Origin: JAVJRN01 sp040218415
GTDB taxonomy: Bacteria; Bacteroidota; Bacteroidia; Cytophagales; Cyclobacteriaceae
Direction of reading: 5' to 3'
Length of the DNA stretch: 64,000 nt
Assembly (NCBI GenBank): GCA_040218415.1
Contig: JAVJRN010000050.1
Coordinates: forward strand, 32,194 to 96,193
The position numbers and the translations under genes were made by a program. Each line of letters opens with the position of its first letter. The stretch's first letter is position 1. Below the pieces are notes generated by a model. The model was not told the DNA's origin, ran no database searches, and saw only the letters and a list, made by a program, of their open reading frames with translations. Of this stretch, positions 18,078 to 27,603 are shown in pieces.

Positions 18078-20189
18078 ATGAAAAACTATCTATCTATCTA
18101 CATCATACTATTATTGCTGGTAAGCGCCTGCGACGAAAAGAATGAAATGCAAGAAAAAGCTAATCCGCTGTATTTAGAATGGGACACTCCTCATGGCGTT
18201 CCTCCGTTCGATAAAATCAAGCCGGAGCACTATATGCCCGCCTTCAGTGATGGTATGAAAATACAACTTGAAGAAGTGGCAGCCATTGCCAATAATTCCG
18301 AAGAGCCAACTTTTGAAAACACCATTGAAGCCTACGAAAAGTCTGGAAAACTACTGAGCAAAGCCTCCAATGTTTTTTTCAACCTAACTTCTGCTCACAC
18401 GAATGATTCCCTTCAGGCTATTTCCAAAGAAATTAGTCCAAAAATTTCTGGCCACAACGATAACATTTATTTGAATGCCAAATTTTACGCACGCGTAAAA
18501 CGCCTATTTGATGTTAGAGCTGAGCTGGACTTAACCGAAGAGCAACTACAGCTTCTGGAAAAATACCACACGAATTTTATCCGGGCAGGTGCTGCACTAA
18601 ATGAAGCAGACAAAAATAAAATGCGCGCGATCAATGAAAAGCTATCCATACTTTCTGTTCAGTTTGGCGACAATGTATTGAAAGAAGACAATCGCTTTGA
18701 ATTAATTTTAGAAGCAGGCAAAGACCTTGACGGGTTACCAGAAAGCGTCATCAATGCGGCCAAGGAAGCCGCCAAAGAAAGAGGATTTGATGACAAATAC
18801 TTATTCACGCCTCACAAGCCAAGCATGCTGCCATTTATAACCTATTCTTCTAATCGCCAACATCGTATGGCTTTGAAAAAAGGTTATATCAATCGTGGAG
18901 ACAACAATGATGACCTTGACAATAAGGAAATAGCCCGACAGATTGCCAACTTGAGATTAGAAAAGGCACAACTTCTTGGCTTTGATACCCATGCCGATTA
19001 CGAATTGGGCGTACGCATGCTCAATACCCCTGCCAAAGTATATAACCTGCTAGACAAGGTTTGGCCTGCCGCTTTGGAACAAGCAAAAAAAGAACGCGAC
19101 CTCATGGTGGACATGGCAAAAAGAGAAGGTTTAGACATTAATATCGGCCCGTGGGATTGGTGGTATTATGCGGAAAAAATTAAAATGGAAAAATACAACC
19201 TCGATGAGGAAGAGATTCGTCCGTATTTAAAAGTGGATAATGTAATCAACGGCACCTTTATTCTAGCCAATAAGCTTTTTGGGTTAACCTTTGAAGAGCA
19301 AACCAACATTCCTAAATATCATCCTGATGTTAGAACCTACACGGTAAAGAATGAAAAGGGTAAGCTTATCGGTATTTACATGTCGGATTGGTTTTATAGA
19401 TCAAGCAAAAGAGGTGGCGCATGGATGAACAACTATCGAGATCAGAGCAACATGGATGATAATTGGGTCATTCCTGTTATTACCAATGTTGGAAACTTTA
19501 CCAAACCAAGCGGAGATAAGCCATCCTTAATCTCTAGCGATGAGGCCAACACCTTGTTCCATGAATTTGGCCATGCTATCCATGGCTTATTGAGCCAGTG
19601 TACGTATCCTTCCATTTCAGGCACATCAACACCACGGGATTTTGTAGAGTTCCCTTCCCAGGTGCTAGAAAATTGGGTTTTCGAGCCAGAGATGTTGGCT
19701 TTGTATGCTTTCCACTATGAAACTGGAGAAGTAATGCCTGCGGAGCTGGTACAAAAAATCAAGAATGCTGGTAAATTCAATCAAGGATTCGCTACAGTGG
19801 AATATATGGCGGCTGCTTACTTAGATATGAGTTATTATACCATCACTGAACCTATCACAGGAGATATAAGAGCCTTTGAAAAAGCGGCCATGGACAAAAT
19901 AGGATTGATAGACGCTATTGTTCCAAGATATAGAACGGGCTATTTTCGTCATGTGTTTTCTGGAGGGTATTCCGCAGGCTATTACAGTTACTTAAACTCC
20001 GCGGTGATGGATGCAGATGCGTTCGGTGCTTTTAGTGAAAAAGGAATTTTTGATCAAGAAACGGCGGATGCTTACCGTGAGGAAATATTGTCGAAAGGTG
20101 GAACTAGAGACGCCATGGACATGTATGTCAACTTCCGTGGTAGAGAACCAGAGTTCGATGCATTACTCAGAAGACGAGGATTTAAATAA
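18078..20189 (+). CDS. dcp: M3-family metallopeptidase (dipeptidyl carboxypeptidase, Dcp-like) lipoprotein
   Basis: Thimet-type zinc peptidase of 703 residues, usual for Dcp. The lipobox signal (LLLLVSACDE) suggests periplasmic or outer-membrane anchoring. Catalytic motif HEFGH at residues 495-499, with the third zinc ligand Glu524 in DFVEFPSQ, and the family substrate-binding region FSGGYSAGYYSY near the C-terminus. It probably removes C-terminal dipeptides from peptides in the periplasm. A rho-independent terminator follows 14 bp after the stop; the next metallopeptidase starts 82 bp downstream. Confidence 0.94.
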   Translation: MKNYLSIYIILLLLVSACDEKNEMQEKANPLYLEWDTPHGVPPFDKIKPEHYMPAFSDGMKIQLEEVAAIANNSEEPTFENTIEAYEKSGKLLSKASNVFFNLTSAHTNDSLQAISKEISPKISGHNDNIYLNAKFYARVKRLFDVRAELDLTEEQLQLLEKYHTNFIRAGAALNEADKNKMRAINEKLSILSVQFGDNVLKEDNRFELILEAGKDLDGLPESVINAAKEAAKERGFDDKYLFTPHKPSMLPFITYSSNRQHRMALKKGYINRGDNNDDLDNKEIARQIANLRLEKAQLLGFDTHADYELGVRMLNTPAKVYNLLDKVWPAALEQAKKERDLMVDMAKREGLDINIGPWDWWYYAEKIKMEKYNLDEEEIRPYLKVDNVINGTFILANKLFGLTFEEQTNIPKYHPDVRTYTVKNEKGKLIGIYMSDWFYRSSKRGGAWMNNYRDQSNMDDNWVIPVITNVGNFTKPSGDKPSLISSDEANTLFHEFGHAIHGLLSQCTYPSISGTSTPRDFVEFPSQVLENWVFEPEMLALYAFHYETGEVMPAELVQKIKNAGKFNQGFATVEYMAAAYLDMSYYTITEPITGDIRAFEKAAMDKIGLIDAIVPRYRTGYFRHVFSGGYSAGYYSYLNSAVMDADAFGAFSEKGIFDQETADAYREEILSKGGTRDAMDMYVNFRGREPEFDALLRRRGFK

Positions 20190-20203
20190 AGTTTTACCTT
20201 CTT

Positions 20204-20238
20204 AGCCCCAGCAAACATACCAGCGAGGGGCTTTTTTA
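20204..20238 (+). terminator. rho-independent terminator after dcp
   Basis: Stem AGCCCC/GGGGCT with a 17-nt loop followed by a run of T. It separates the M3 peptidase from the next metallopeptidase gene. Confidence 0.75.
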
Positions 20239-20271
20239 TTACTAAAGCATCGCTTTAAACCAGAACAAAAC

Positions 20272-22707
20272 ATGAAACAATATTCAATACTCTTCGCAGT
20301 TATTGCGCTCCTATTTGGATGTGCATCTACCAAAACGCCAACGGCCACTGCGGTAAAAGAAGAAGCAAAAACCACTTCATACCCCGGCTTCTTTGATTTT
20401 GAATGGAATGAAAAGTCTGGTAAAATACTCTTAGAAATACCGGAATTCGATCAAGAATTTCTCTATGTGAATTATTTGGCCGCTGGTGTTGGCTCTAATG
20501 ATATTGGACTTGACCGAGGGCAAATAGGAGACAATAGAGTCGTAAAGTTTGTTAGAAGTGGGCCAAAAGTGCTACTGATGCAGCCAAACTACAACTTTCG
20601 TGCAATCAGCGATAATGAAAATGAAGTGCGCTCAGTGAGCGAGGCTTTTGCTTCTTCCATCATTTGGGGTTTCAAGGTTGAGAGTGAAAAAGAAGGTAAA
20701 GTGACAATAGACATTACTGACTTTTTACTTTCTGATGCTCATGGTGTTGCCCAAACACTTAAAAGAAGTAAACAAGGCAGTTATAGTTTGGATGCAAGTA
20801 GATCGGCCATTTACCTTGAGCAAACGAAAAACTTTAAAGACAACACCGAGTTTGAAGCCACTTTAACCTTCAAAGGCGAAGCAACAGGTGGTTACCTTCG
20901 ATCAGTTGTGCCAACTTCATCTTCTGTGACCGTTCGTACCCATCATTCTTTCGTAAGGTTGCCGGAATTAGGCACTTATGACATGCGGGAATATGATCCC
21001 AGATCTGGCTTCTACTCCATGGAGTATCAAGATTATGCCACGCCCATTGAAGAATCTTTGGTCAAGCGATTTATCTACAAGCATAAATTGGAAAAGAAAA
21101 ACCCAGAACTGGCCATAAGTGAGCCTGTAAAACCGATCATTTACTATGTGGACAAAGGTGCTCCAGAACCCGTGCGCTCTGCTTTAATCGAAGGAGCTAG
21201 CTGGTGGAATCAGGCTTTTGAAGCGGCGGGTTATAAAAATGCCTTTCAGGTTTATGTCCTTCCAGACAGTGCAGATGCTTTGGATATCAATTACAATGTT
21301 ATTCAATGGGTTCACCGCTCTACACGTGGTTGGTCCTATGGAAGTTGGATTGCCGATCCGCGCACTGGGCAAATTTTGAAAGGACATGTTTCCTTAGGTT
21401 CACTAAGAATCAGACAAGACTTCTTAATTGCCACAGGTCTTTTGATGCCTTATGAAACTGGAGAACCGGTTTCAGACGAAATGAAAGAAATGGCCTTGGC
21501 CAGATTAAGACAATTGTCTGCGCACGAAGTAGGACATACGATTGGTCTATATCACAATTTCGCGGCAAGTACTGATGGTCGGGCGAGTGTGATGGATTAT
21601 CCACACCCATTGATCAAGCTAGATAAAAACGGCGAAATCGACTTAAGCGACGCTTATGATCAAAAAATTGGTGAATGGGACAAGTATGCCATTCGGTATG
21701 GATATTCTGATTTTGGAAAAGAAGATAAGGCTCAACTAAATAATATCGTCAATGAATGGATCGATGAAGGGCTGAATTTTATGATGGACAATGATGCTCG
21801 ATCTGTAGGGAGTGCACATCCAAAAGCACATTTGTGGGACAATGGCAAGAATCCGGCAGATGAATTGACAAGAATTACGGAGATTCGATCAAAAGTACTA
21901 AATAACTTCTCCGAAAAGGCGATTAGAGCAGGTGAGCCAATCGCGAATATGGAAGAAGTTTTAGTTCCTATGTACTTTCTACATCGCTATCAAATCGAAG
22001 GAGCAGCCAAGCTAATCGGTGGAGTTGATTACACGTACAAAACCAAAGGCGATGCGCTCGCCTATCCGAAAGTAGTAGATGGAAAAATCCAGAAAGAAGC
22101 ATTGAATGCATTGATCAACACGTTGCAGCCTGAGTTTTTGGCATTCCCACAAGAAGTATTAAACAAGCTTTCTGTTAAACCTCCAGGATACGGACGTTCA
22201 AGAGAGAGCTTCAACCCAAGAACCGGGGACATTTTTGATCCAATAGCTGCCGCTGAAACTTCTGCAGATATGACTTTAAGGATGATTTTTAACGAACCAA
22301 GACTAGAACGAGCTACGCAGCAAAGCTTAGTCAACACAGATATTGCCGGAGCTAATGAAATATTGAGCAGCATTACCCAAGCCACTTGGAAAAGTAATGT
22401 AGAAAATGGGCTCAACGCAGCAATTAAAGTCGCTGTAGAGAAGCGCGTACTCTTTCATCTATTCAATCTTGTTACCAAAGACATTGCCGAATCGGTCAAA
22501 GAAGCAGCCTACTACGAGCTAGTCCAACTTGAAGTTTGGTTAAAATCGAAAAAAACCAGCAACGCCATGCTGAAAGCACATTATTCACATAGTTTATTTC
22601 TGATAGAGCAGTTCAAGAAAAACCCTTCTGAATTTGAAATACCTGATGCAGTAAGTCCCCCAGACGGTTCACCCATTGGGATGGATCAGATGTGTGGTTT
22701 TGAGTAA
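20272..22707 (+). CDS. zinc-dependent metzincin metalloprotease (DUF5117/DUF4953 type) lipoprotein
   Basis: Large Bacteroidota protease of 811 residues with a lipobox (LLFGCAST). The metzincin zinc site HEVGHTIGLYH spans residues 418-428 (His418, His422, His428), and a downstream VMDYP supplies the Met-turn. The N-terminal DUF5117-like beta-domain and the catalytic DUF4953 region are both full length. Probably acts in the periplasm or on the cell surface; substrate unknown. It stands behind another metallopeptidase, forming a protease pair. Confidence 0.92.
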   Translation: MKQYSILFAVIALLFGCASTKTPTATAVKEEAKTTSYPGFFDFEWNEKSGKILLEIPEFDQEFLYVNYLAAGVGSNDIGLDRGQIGDNRVVKFVRSGPKVLLMQPNYNFRAISDNENEVRSVSEAFASSIIWGFKVESEKEGKVTIDITDFLLSDAHGVAQTLKRSKQGSYSLDASRSAIYLEQTKNFKDNTEFEATLTFKGEATGGYLRSVVPTSSSVTVRTHHSFVRLPELGTYDMREYDPRSGFYSMEYQDYATPIEESLVKRFIYKHKLEKKNPELAISEPVKPIIYYVDKGAPEPVRSALIEGASWWNQAFEAAGYKNAFQVYVLPDSADALDINYNVIQWVHRSTRGWSYGSWIADPRTGQILKGHVSLGSLRIRQDFLIATGLLMPYETGEPVSDEMKEMALARLRQLSAHEVGHTIGLYHNFAASTDGRASVMDYPHPLIKLDKNGEIDLSDAYDQKIGEWDKYAIRYGYSDFGKEDKAQLNNIVNEWIDEGLNFMMDNDARSVGSAHPKAHLWDNGKNPADELTRITEIRSKVLNNFSEKAIRAGEPIANMEEVLVPMYFLHRYQIEGAAKLIGGVDYTYKTKGDALAYPKVVDGKIQKEALNALINTLQPEFLAFPQEVLNKLSVKPPGYGRSRESFNPRTGDIFDPIAAAETSADMTLRMIFNEPRLERATQQSLVNTDIAGANEILSSITQATWKSNVENGLNAAIKVAVEKRVLFHLFNLVTKDIAESVKEAAYYELVQLEVWLKSKKTSNAMLKAHYSHSLFLIEQFKKNPSEFEIPDAVSPPDGSPIGMDQMCGFE

Positions 22708-22801
22708 AAGCGCTGTATGGTTTTTGATAAAGGATTCTTTGGAGGTTTTTAAATAAAAATCAAATAGGGCTAGTCGCTATATCATTGCTTGTTGGGCAGA
22801 G

Positions 22802-23428
22802 TCATTTTCGCTTGAATGTTAGTGTTAGACTGTCTTTTTCGAGTTGGAGTTCGTTGGTGTTTAGTCTAGTCAAAGAGAAGTCGTTGAAAGTTGATTGTTC
22901 TGTCAACCTCAATTGTGCATATTCAAACTCAATAAGGTCTGAACTTACTAGGTTTTTTTGGTTGCTCTCACACTCGTTCCAAACAAACAAAGAGTCAGAA
23001 GTGAACTCAAGCAAGCTGGGGCATGGGTATCTATCGTCAAGACCATCTTGTTGTTCCCACAACCCAAGAATAATTTCGGGCAGGAAATAATCGTAAAATT
23101 GAAAGATGTCAACAGGTGAAAAAACGATTGGGGACTTACTTGGTAATCTTGCAATTACAAACCAATTAAGGTTCTCAGTATTCTTTTCCAAGATTTTTTT
23201 ATCTACTTCCTCGGGTTTCAAATAATTGCTCGGAACAGAATACTTATTGGATAAATCCATAATTACGGACATATAATAAATCATGTCATCTGCAATTGTA
23301 TAGAAATCCCCTCCATATTTTTCTTTGAGAACTTCTAATTCCCTTGAAGTCGGCGTTACAATAGAAAGTTCTTGGGCATTCAGCTGAAGGATCAAGGGTA
23401 CACATATGAAGAAAAGGATTGTTCTCAC
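22802..23428 (-). CDS. hypothetical secreted protein
   Basis: Not recognised. 208 residues with a clear signal peptide (MRTILFFICVPLILQLNA, then Q). Mature part is mixed alpha/beta with aromatic-rich segments (FSPVDIFQFYDYFLPEIILG) and a Cys pair region (RYPCPS, WNECES). The end of the protein is a strand-rich LTLTFKRK. No catalytic motif. It lies downstream of the PRiA4/SEC-C gene, 55 bp apart and in the same direction. Confidence 0.7.
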   Translation of the reverse strand: MRTILFFICVPLILQLNAQELSIVTPTSRELEVLKEKYGGDFYTIADDMIYYMSVIMDLSNKYSVPSNYLKPEEVDKKILEKNTENLNWFVIARLPSKSPIVFSPVDIFQFYDYFLPEIILGLWEQQDGLDDRYPCPSLLEFTSDSLFVWNECESNQKNLVSSDLIEFEYAQLRLTEQSTFNDFSLTRLNTNELQLEKDSLTLTFKRK

Positions 23429-23483
23429 TATAGCAGAGATTATGGCTAAGATTAATTATCACAAAATCAGCCGAAATTACATA

Positions 23484-25316
23484 TCATTTATCAATACAGC
23501 ATTTCTTGTATTTTTTACCACTGCCACATGGACAAGGCTCATTTCTTCCAGGGGTTTTCTCTTTTATAAACGGATCGATATTCTTGAATTCTGGCATGAA
23601 TGGAAAGCGTTTTTCCTTATCATACGAGGAGTCCAAGTAACCAAAATCTTCATCGTTTTCATATTCTTCATCGCTTTGATAAAAACGGTCTTCATATTTA
23701 ACCATTCTATCTTTCCATGAAGTTCCTCGGGTCAGTGAAAGCGGTTCATAAACACTAATCTCGTATTCTTGTGTTCCTTCGAGTATCTCTATGGCTGATG
23801 ATATTTCCGTGATCAATGCGTCGGTCACAAAATTTCTCTGGTTTTCGGGTTGCTCTTCTGTTCGCTTGATCTTGTTTTTCAGAATAGGAAGCGCTTCCTT
23901 GATTTCCAAATCAGCGGCTGCTACGGCTAAGGTATCATACCAAGACATGTGTTTGTTTTCAAGAAGATTTAATAACCGCGTTTTGTATGTTTCCTCTTTA
24001 GCAAAATGAAAAGCGTCAAATAAGAAAAATATATTCGGTTTTGTCCCGCTTTCTACCGCCAGTTCCATTGCATCAAGCAACTTATTTACGGTGGTTTCAG
24101 GATAAAGCTCAGCCAGCTTCCCCATTAAATATTGTCCCTGCTCGTTGAGAAAATCCGAATCATTTGGGTTCTTTTCATACAACTCAATGACAACATCGAT
24201 AAGGTCTTCACAAAGATGACCTTCTGCGGCGAAAGCGTACCAAAGAGGAGTATTTGTACAGTTTACCCAGCAATACTGATGATCAGTATGATTTTTTAAT
24301 TCTTCAATAATTATGGAAGTCGCTTTTTCTGATGTATCCTTTTGCAAATATTCAATGGCTGCATAAGGAACTCCCTTGACACACCGGTTAATTACCTCTC
24401 TAGCGTCAGTCAATCGTGGAAATTCCTGAGGTTTCTCCGGTAATTCGTCTAAATTATAAGCATAACGATCCTCAAGATGTCTGATTCCATACTTTAAATC
24501 ATAAAACCATTCTATCGATAGTGCCTCAAGCAGGTAATTCTTTGCCGCTTCCTTGTCAAATCCTAGGTTAGATAATCTCTCGAAAGCATCCTTTTCAAGA
24601 GAGTCTTCATTAAGCAATCGCAAGTCGAGCCAAAGGAGTGTTTTTAGTTTCTCCTCATCATCTCTGTATAAATCAGCAGGAGTCGTAAATTTTTTTAGTT
24701 CTTCGTAGTTAAAGTATGCATCTTCTCCATCAAATGGCGGTTCGTAAAGATCATCTAAGAACTCATAATAATCTTTCAATCCAGCATTCACATCATCAAT
24801 ATCAAAAAAGTTGGCATCCCAGTTTTCTCCTAACCATGATTGGATGTCTTCATACTCAGAATGATTTTTATCATTCAGAATTGTGAGCATCCTTTGATAA
24901 CCAAAAATACCTCCGCAATCTTCAGGCGGACACGCCCCGCCACCATCCTCACAAATAGGATAGAACTTGTCTTCGTTTTCGGTAAGAATTTTTTCTAATT
25001 GTATAGTATGCTCCCAACTATCACCAAAATCATAAACATAGGTGAATTTGGTTTTCTCTTTTATTACCAATTCATCGAGTAAAGTGTCCACACTGTCTCT
25101 TTCTCTAGGATCTGACCCATCATCTATCCGATCCTCGAAATCATAGACTTTCGTTTTGCCAACGGAGAATTGATAAAGGTGTTCATCTTCCCAGCCCATG
25201 ACAATTTGGATAATCTGGTGAAGTTCAGAAAACGTGAGGTCTGGCTGAACTTGAATGCTACGCCAAACGCTGGGACTGCTGCCTGCAAGTTCTATATGAA
25301 GTTGATAGGTATTCAC
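23484..25316 (-). CDS. PRiA4_ORF3-domain protein with C-terminal SEC-C zinc motif
   Basis: 610 residues. Residues about 1-190 form a plasmid pRiA4b ORF-3 (IS1096 TnpR-like) domain, shown by the ELAGSSPSVWRSIQV start, WEDEHLYQF and YVYDFGDSWEHTI. The middle (about 220-520) looks like a helical repeat region containing a WCNCTNTPLWYAF-like ankyrin/HEAT feel. The C-terminus is a SEC-C zinc-binding motif, GRNEPCPCGSGKKYKKCC. Function unknown; SEC-C motifs often adapt proteins to ribosome, chaperone or nucleic-acid partners. Acidic throughout (many DE runs). The pRiA4 name does not imply a mobile element here. Confidence 0.85.
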   Translation of the reverse strand: MNTYQLHIELAGSSPSVWRSIQVQPDLTFSELHQIIQIVMGWEDEHLYQFSVGKTKVYDFEDRIDDGSDPRERDSVDTLLDELVIKEKTKFTYVYDFGDSWEHTIQLEKILTENEDKFYPICEDGGGACPPEDCGGIFGYQRMLTILNDKNHSEYEDIQSWLGENWDANFFDIDDVNAGLKDYYEFLDDLYEPPFDGEDAYFNYEELKKFTTPADLYRDDEEKLKTLLWLDLRLLNEDSLEKDAFERLSNLGFDKEAAKNYLLEALSIEWFYDLKYGIRHLEDRYAYNLDELPEKPQEFPRLTDAREVINRCVKGVPYAAIEYLQKDTSEKATSIIIEELKNHTDHQYCWVNCTNTPLWYAFAAEGHLCEDLIDVVIELYEKNPNDSDFLNEQGQYLMGKLAELYPETTVNKLLDAMELAVESGTKPNIFFLFDAFHFAKEETYKTRLLNLLENKHMSWYDTLAVAAADLEIKEALPILKNKIKRTEEQPENQRNFVTDALITEISSAIEILEGTQEYEISVYEPLSLTRGTSWKDRMVKYEDRFYQSDEEYENDEDFGYLDSSYDKEKRFPFMPEFKNIDPFIKEKTPGRNEPCPCGSGKKYKKCCIDK

Positions 25317-25367
25317 TTTTATTAAAAGTTTGATAAGAGTTTTGATTCAAGAAATATATGGGAGCGC

Positions 25368-25399
25368 AAACAGCCCTTGGGAAGGTCGAAGGGCTGTTT
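25368..25399 (-). terminator. hairpin after the DUF4301 gene
   Basis: An 11-bp perfect stem (AAACAGCCCTT / AAGGGCTGTTT) with a 10-nt loop between the end of the DUF4301 gene and the next minus-strand gene. The stem ends in only three U on the minus strand; the plus strand has TTTATTTT. Since it is downstream of a minus-strand gene, termination there is the simplest reading. Confidence 0.5.
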
Positions 25400-25420
25400 A
25401 TTTTCCCATTAGTTTTATTT

Positions 25421-26950
25421 CTAAGAGTGCTCGGGTTTTAGTAAATCATTGACAGATTTTACCGGGTTGAAAGTAATCACTGGAATTTCCACAAAAACAG
25501 TGTTCCAATCTGCCATACTTCCATTCCATAAGCCTGGAAGTTCTTGCGCCTTCAAGTCTTGACCGTCTTTTGATTTTTTGGTAACAAACCCTGTATCTGG
25601 ATCCCGATAATTCATTAAATCAAACTCATTTCCTTCAACGTCCTTCAAGTAACAAACAATATCTGCAGGGTTAAAGTGAGTGGCTTCATTGAAAACTTTC
25701 TTTTGATTTTCATCGGTAAGGTCTATTTGAGCCGTTTCTACAATTTGTAGCGTAATAGACCCATCTTCGGACTTTACCCAAAAAGGTCCACCGCCGGGAT
25801 CGCCTTCACTTTTTACCATTCCACAAACGCGTATTGGACGATTCAGCTTCGATTTCAAATACGTTCGCTTTTCCTCATCGCTCATCGATGCATATGAATC
25901 TGAAGGTTTTAAGCCAACTTTTTCTAGCAACTGAACAGCCGCTTCTAAGTCGCCATCCTTTTCTAATGAGTGATACATCTCATGAATTTGCTCTTTGTAT
26001 TTAAGCAATAAGCCTCCTATCACTTTTTTATATTTGATGGTTTCGGCTTTCATGTGGTCTGGCACCACATTGTCGATGTTTTTAATAAAAACAACATCAG
26101 CAGAAATATCATTAAGGTTTTCTAACAACGCGCCGTGACCCGCAGGTCGAAACAAGATGCTACCGTCCTCATTCCTAAATGGCTCATTGTCCATATCAAC
26201 TGCAATCGTATCTGTTGATGACTTTTGTATTGAATAACTAACGGAAAGTTTTACGTCGTACTTACTTTCATACTTTCCGCGTACTTCTTCAATATGTGAC
26301 TTAAATTTTTCCATATGATCTGGAGAAACTGTAAAATGTAGCTGTACGGTACCGTCAGCTTGCTTTGCATATTGCGCTCCTTCAACTATATGTTCCTCTA
26401 CCGGTGTTCTGTTCTCATTTTCATATTTATGAAATCTTAGTAAGCCTTTTGGCAATGAGCCATAATCCAAGCCCTTTTCTGAAAGCAGGGTCTCCAATAT
26501 CTTGATATATTCACGCTTAACATGTGCTTCTTCTAAAGAATCGGGACCGGAATAAGCTGACTTAAGGTCTTCATAAAAAGCAAATTTTTCCAGGTTTTTG
26601 AAAAAGGTGAAAATAGAGCCAGAGCTTTGATCAGCGATCATCTTTTCATAGTCTTCATCTGTTCCGCTATAATCGGACATGAAGGAAAAAAGAGACTTAA
26701 ACATCCTTGTCGCCGCTCCAGAAGCAGGCACAAACTTTAGAAGGTCATGGCCTTTGGTCAAATGGTCATAATCCGCTAAAATACTTTCAATCTCCGCTTC
26801 GTTGAGTTTTTGTAAACCTGAGTTTTCTAGAGAAGGAGCAAAGAGGCTGGTTGGTGGAAATCCATTCTTGAATTTATCCAGCTGATAATCAATTAAATCA
26901 GTGGTTAGTTGGTGTTGTTTTATTTGAGCTAAATCTGATGCTGAAAACAT
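25421..26950 (-). CDS. DUF4301 family protein
   Basis: 509-residue cytoplasmic protein of the Bacteroidota DUF4301 family. The N-terminal part has a sugar-nucleotidyltransferase-like PASGAATRMFKSL and the mid region has RPAGHGALLENLND, motifs reminiscent of NTP-binding pyrophosphorylases. Together they suggest a nucleotidyltransferase-like fold, but activity is not established. Start ATG at 26950; a divergent TerB-like gene begins about 109 bp away. Confidence 0.85.
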   Translation of the reverse strand: MFSASDLAQIKQHQLTTDLIDYQLDKFKNGFPPTSLFAPSLENSGLQKLNEAEIESILADYDHLTKGHDLLKFVPASGAATRMFKSLFSFMSDYSGTDEDYEKMIADQSSGSIFTFFKNLEKFAFYEDLKSAYSGPDSLEEAHVKREYIKILETLLSEKGLDYGSLPKGLLRFHKYENENRTPVEEHIVEGAQYAKQADGTVQLHFTVSPDHMEKFKSHIEEVRGKYESKYDVKLSVSYSIQKSSTDTIAVDMDNEPFRNEDGSILFRPAGHGALLENLNDISADVVFIKNIDNVVPDHMKAETIKYKKVIGGLLLKYKEQIHEMYHSLEKDGDLEAAVQLLEKVGLKPSDSYASMSDEEKRTYLKSKLNRPIRVCGMVKSEGDPGGGPFWVKSEDGSITLQIVETAQIDLTDENQKKVFNEATHFNPADIVCYLKDVEGNEFDLMNYRDPDTGFVTKKSKDGQDLKAQELPGLWNGSMADWNTVFVEIPVITFNPVKSVNDLLKPEHS

Positions 26951-27058
26951 GATTCTTTTTTTTCTGTTTTGAGATAATAATAAGTCATTAAGATAATGAT
27001 TCCTTTTTTTGTCTTTAAATAATAGTTGCTAATTTGTTTTACTTTTTTAAAGAATGCC

Positions 27059-27511
27059 ATGAATGAACTAAATAAAGTAGCACCTATTTTCTACGGAATC
27101 ACTCTCGTACCGCCTTCCGCTTGGAAAGAGTATGGTTTCAGTTTATTAACAATTGCTGGATCTGATGGAATTGTCTCAGACCCTGAGTTGGAGTGGCTCA
27201 CCCTTGAACTCGGTAAGCATGTAGGAGTGCCGGAAGACATCATCGCCGATTGGGAAGATTTTGATTATGACAATGCTGATCTTGAGACGCTCTTCAATTC
27301 TTTCAACTCTTCATTCGCGAGTTTCAACAAATTGCTCATTTATGACGCTATTCGCATGAGTAGCGCAGATGGAGAATATGCCTTGGAAGAAAAAGAACAG
27401 GTAATGGAGGCTGCTAGAATTTTAAAATTAAGCCCGGAAGCGGTTTTGGCCATTGAAGCTTTGGTAGAGTTGGAAGGAGTCGCCGCTAAACTCAGGATGA
27501 CCGTTTTGTAA
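27059..27511 (+). CDS. TerB-like small helical protein
   Basis: 150-residue all-helical protein. The pattern 'LLTIAGSDGIVSDPELEWL...' and 'AIRMSSADGEYALEEKEQVMEAA' repeats the TerB-type acidic signature (D-G-x-x-x-x-E-x-x-x) twice; such acidic sites bind metal in TerB. The frame is open up to a TTG at 27026, but the ATG at 27059 (MNELNKVAPIF) is the better start. Related in style to the tandem genes at 61.5-62.4 kb. A strong terminator follows. Function unknown. Confidence 0.75.
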   Translation: MNELNKVAPIFYGITLVPPSAWKEYGFSLLTIAGSDGIVSDPELEWLTLELGKHVGVPEDIIADWEDFDYDNADLETLFNSFNSSFASFNKLLIYDAIRMSSADGEYALEEKEQVMEAARILKLSPEAVLAIEALVELEGVAAKLRMTVL

Positions 27512-27542
27512 GGATCGAAAATTCAAATTCTTGCTTAAAATG

Positions 27543-27576
27543 AAAAAGGATTTCTAATATTAGAAATCCTTTTTTT
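27543..27576. terminator. bidirectional rho-independent terminator
   Basis: A 14-bp perfect stem (AAAAAGGATTTCTA / TAGAAATCCTTTTT) with an ATAT loop and T-run on both strands. It lies between the convergent TerB-like and S1/P1 nuclease genes and can serve both. Confidence 0.88.
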
Positions 27577-27603
27577 CGTTCACTTTTTCGATGTTGACGG
27601 CTT

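Noticed and set aside
22785..23090. 101-codon plus-strand ORF
   Set aside because: Lies antisense inside the secreted 208-residue protein gene, which has a clear signal peptide; this frame does not.
23406..23720. 104-codon plus-strand ORF
   Set aside because: Antisense to the SEC-C-coding 3' end of the PRiA4 gene, whose zinc motif is unmistakable; hydrophobic runs are a shadow effect.
23484..25316. Reading the PRiA4_ORF3 (IS1096 TnpR-like) gene as a mobile element
   Set aside because: The domain name is historical; no transposase, terminal repeats or integration scars flank it.
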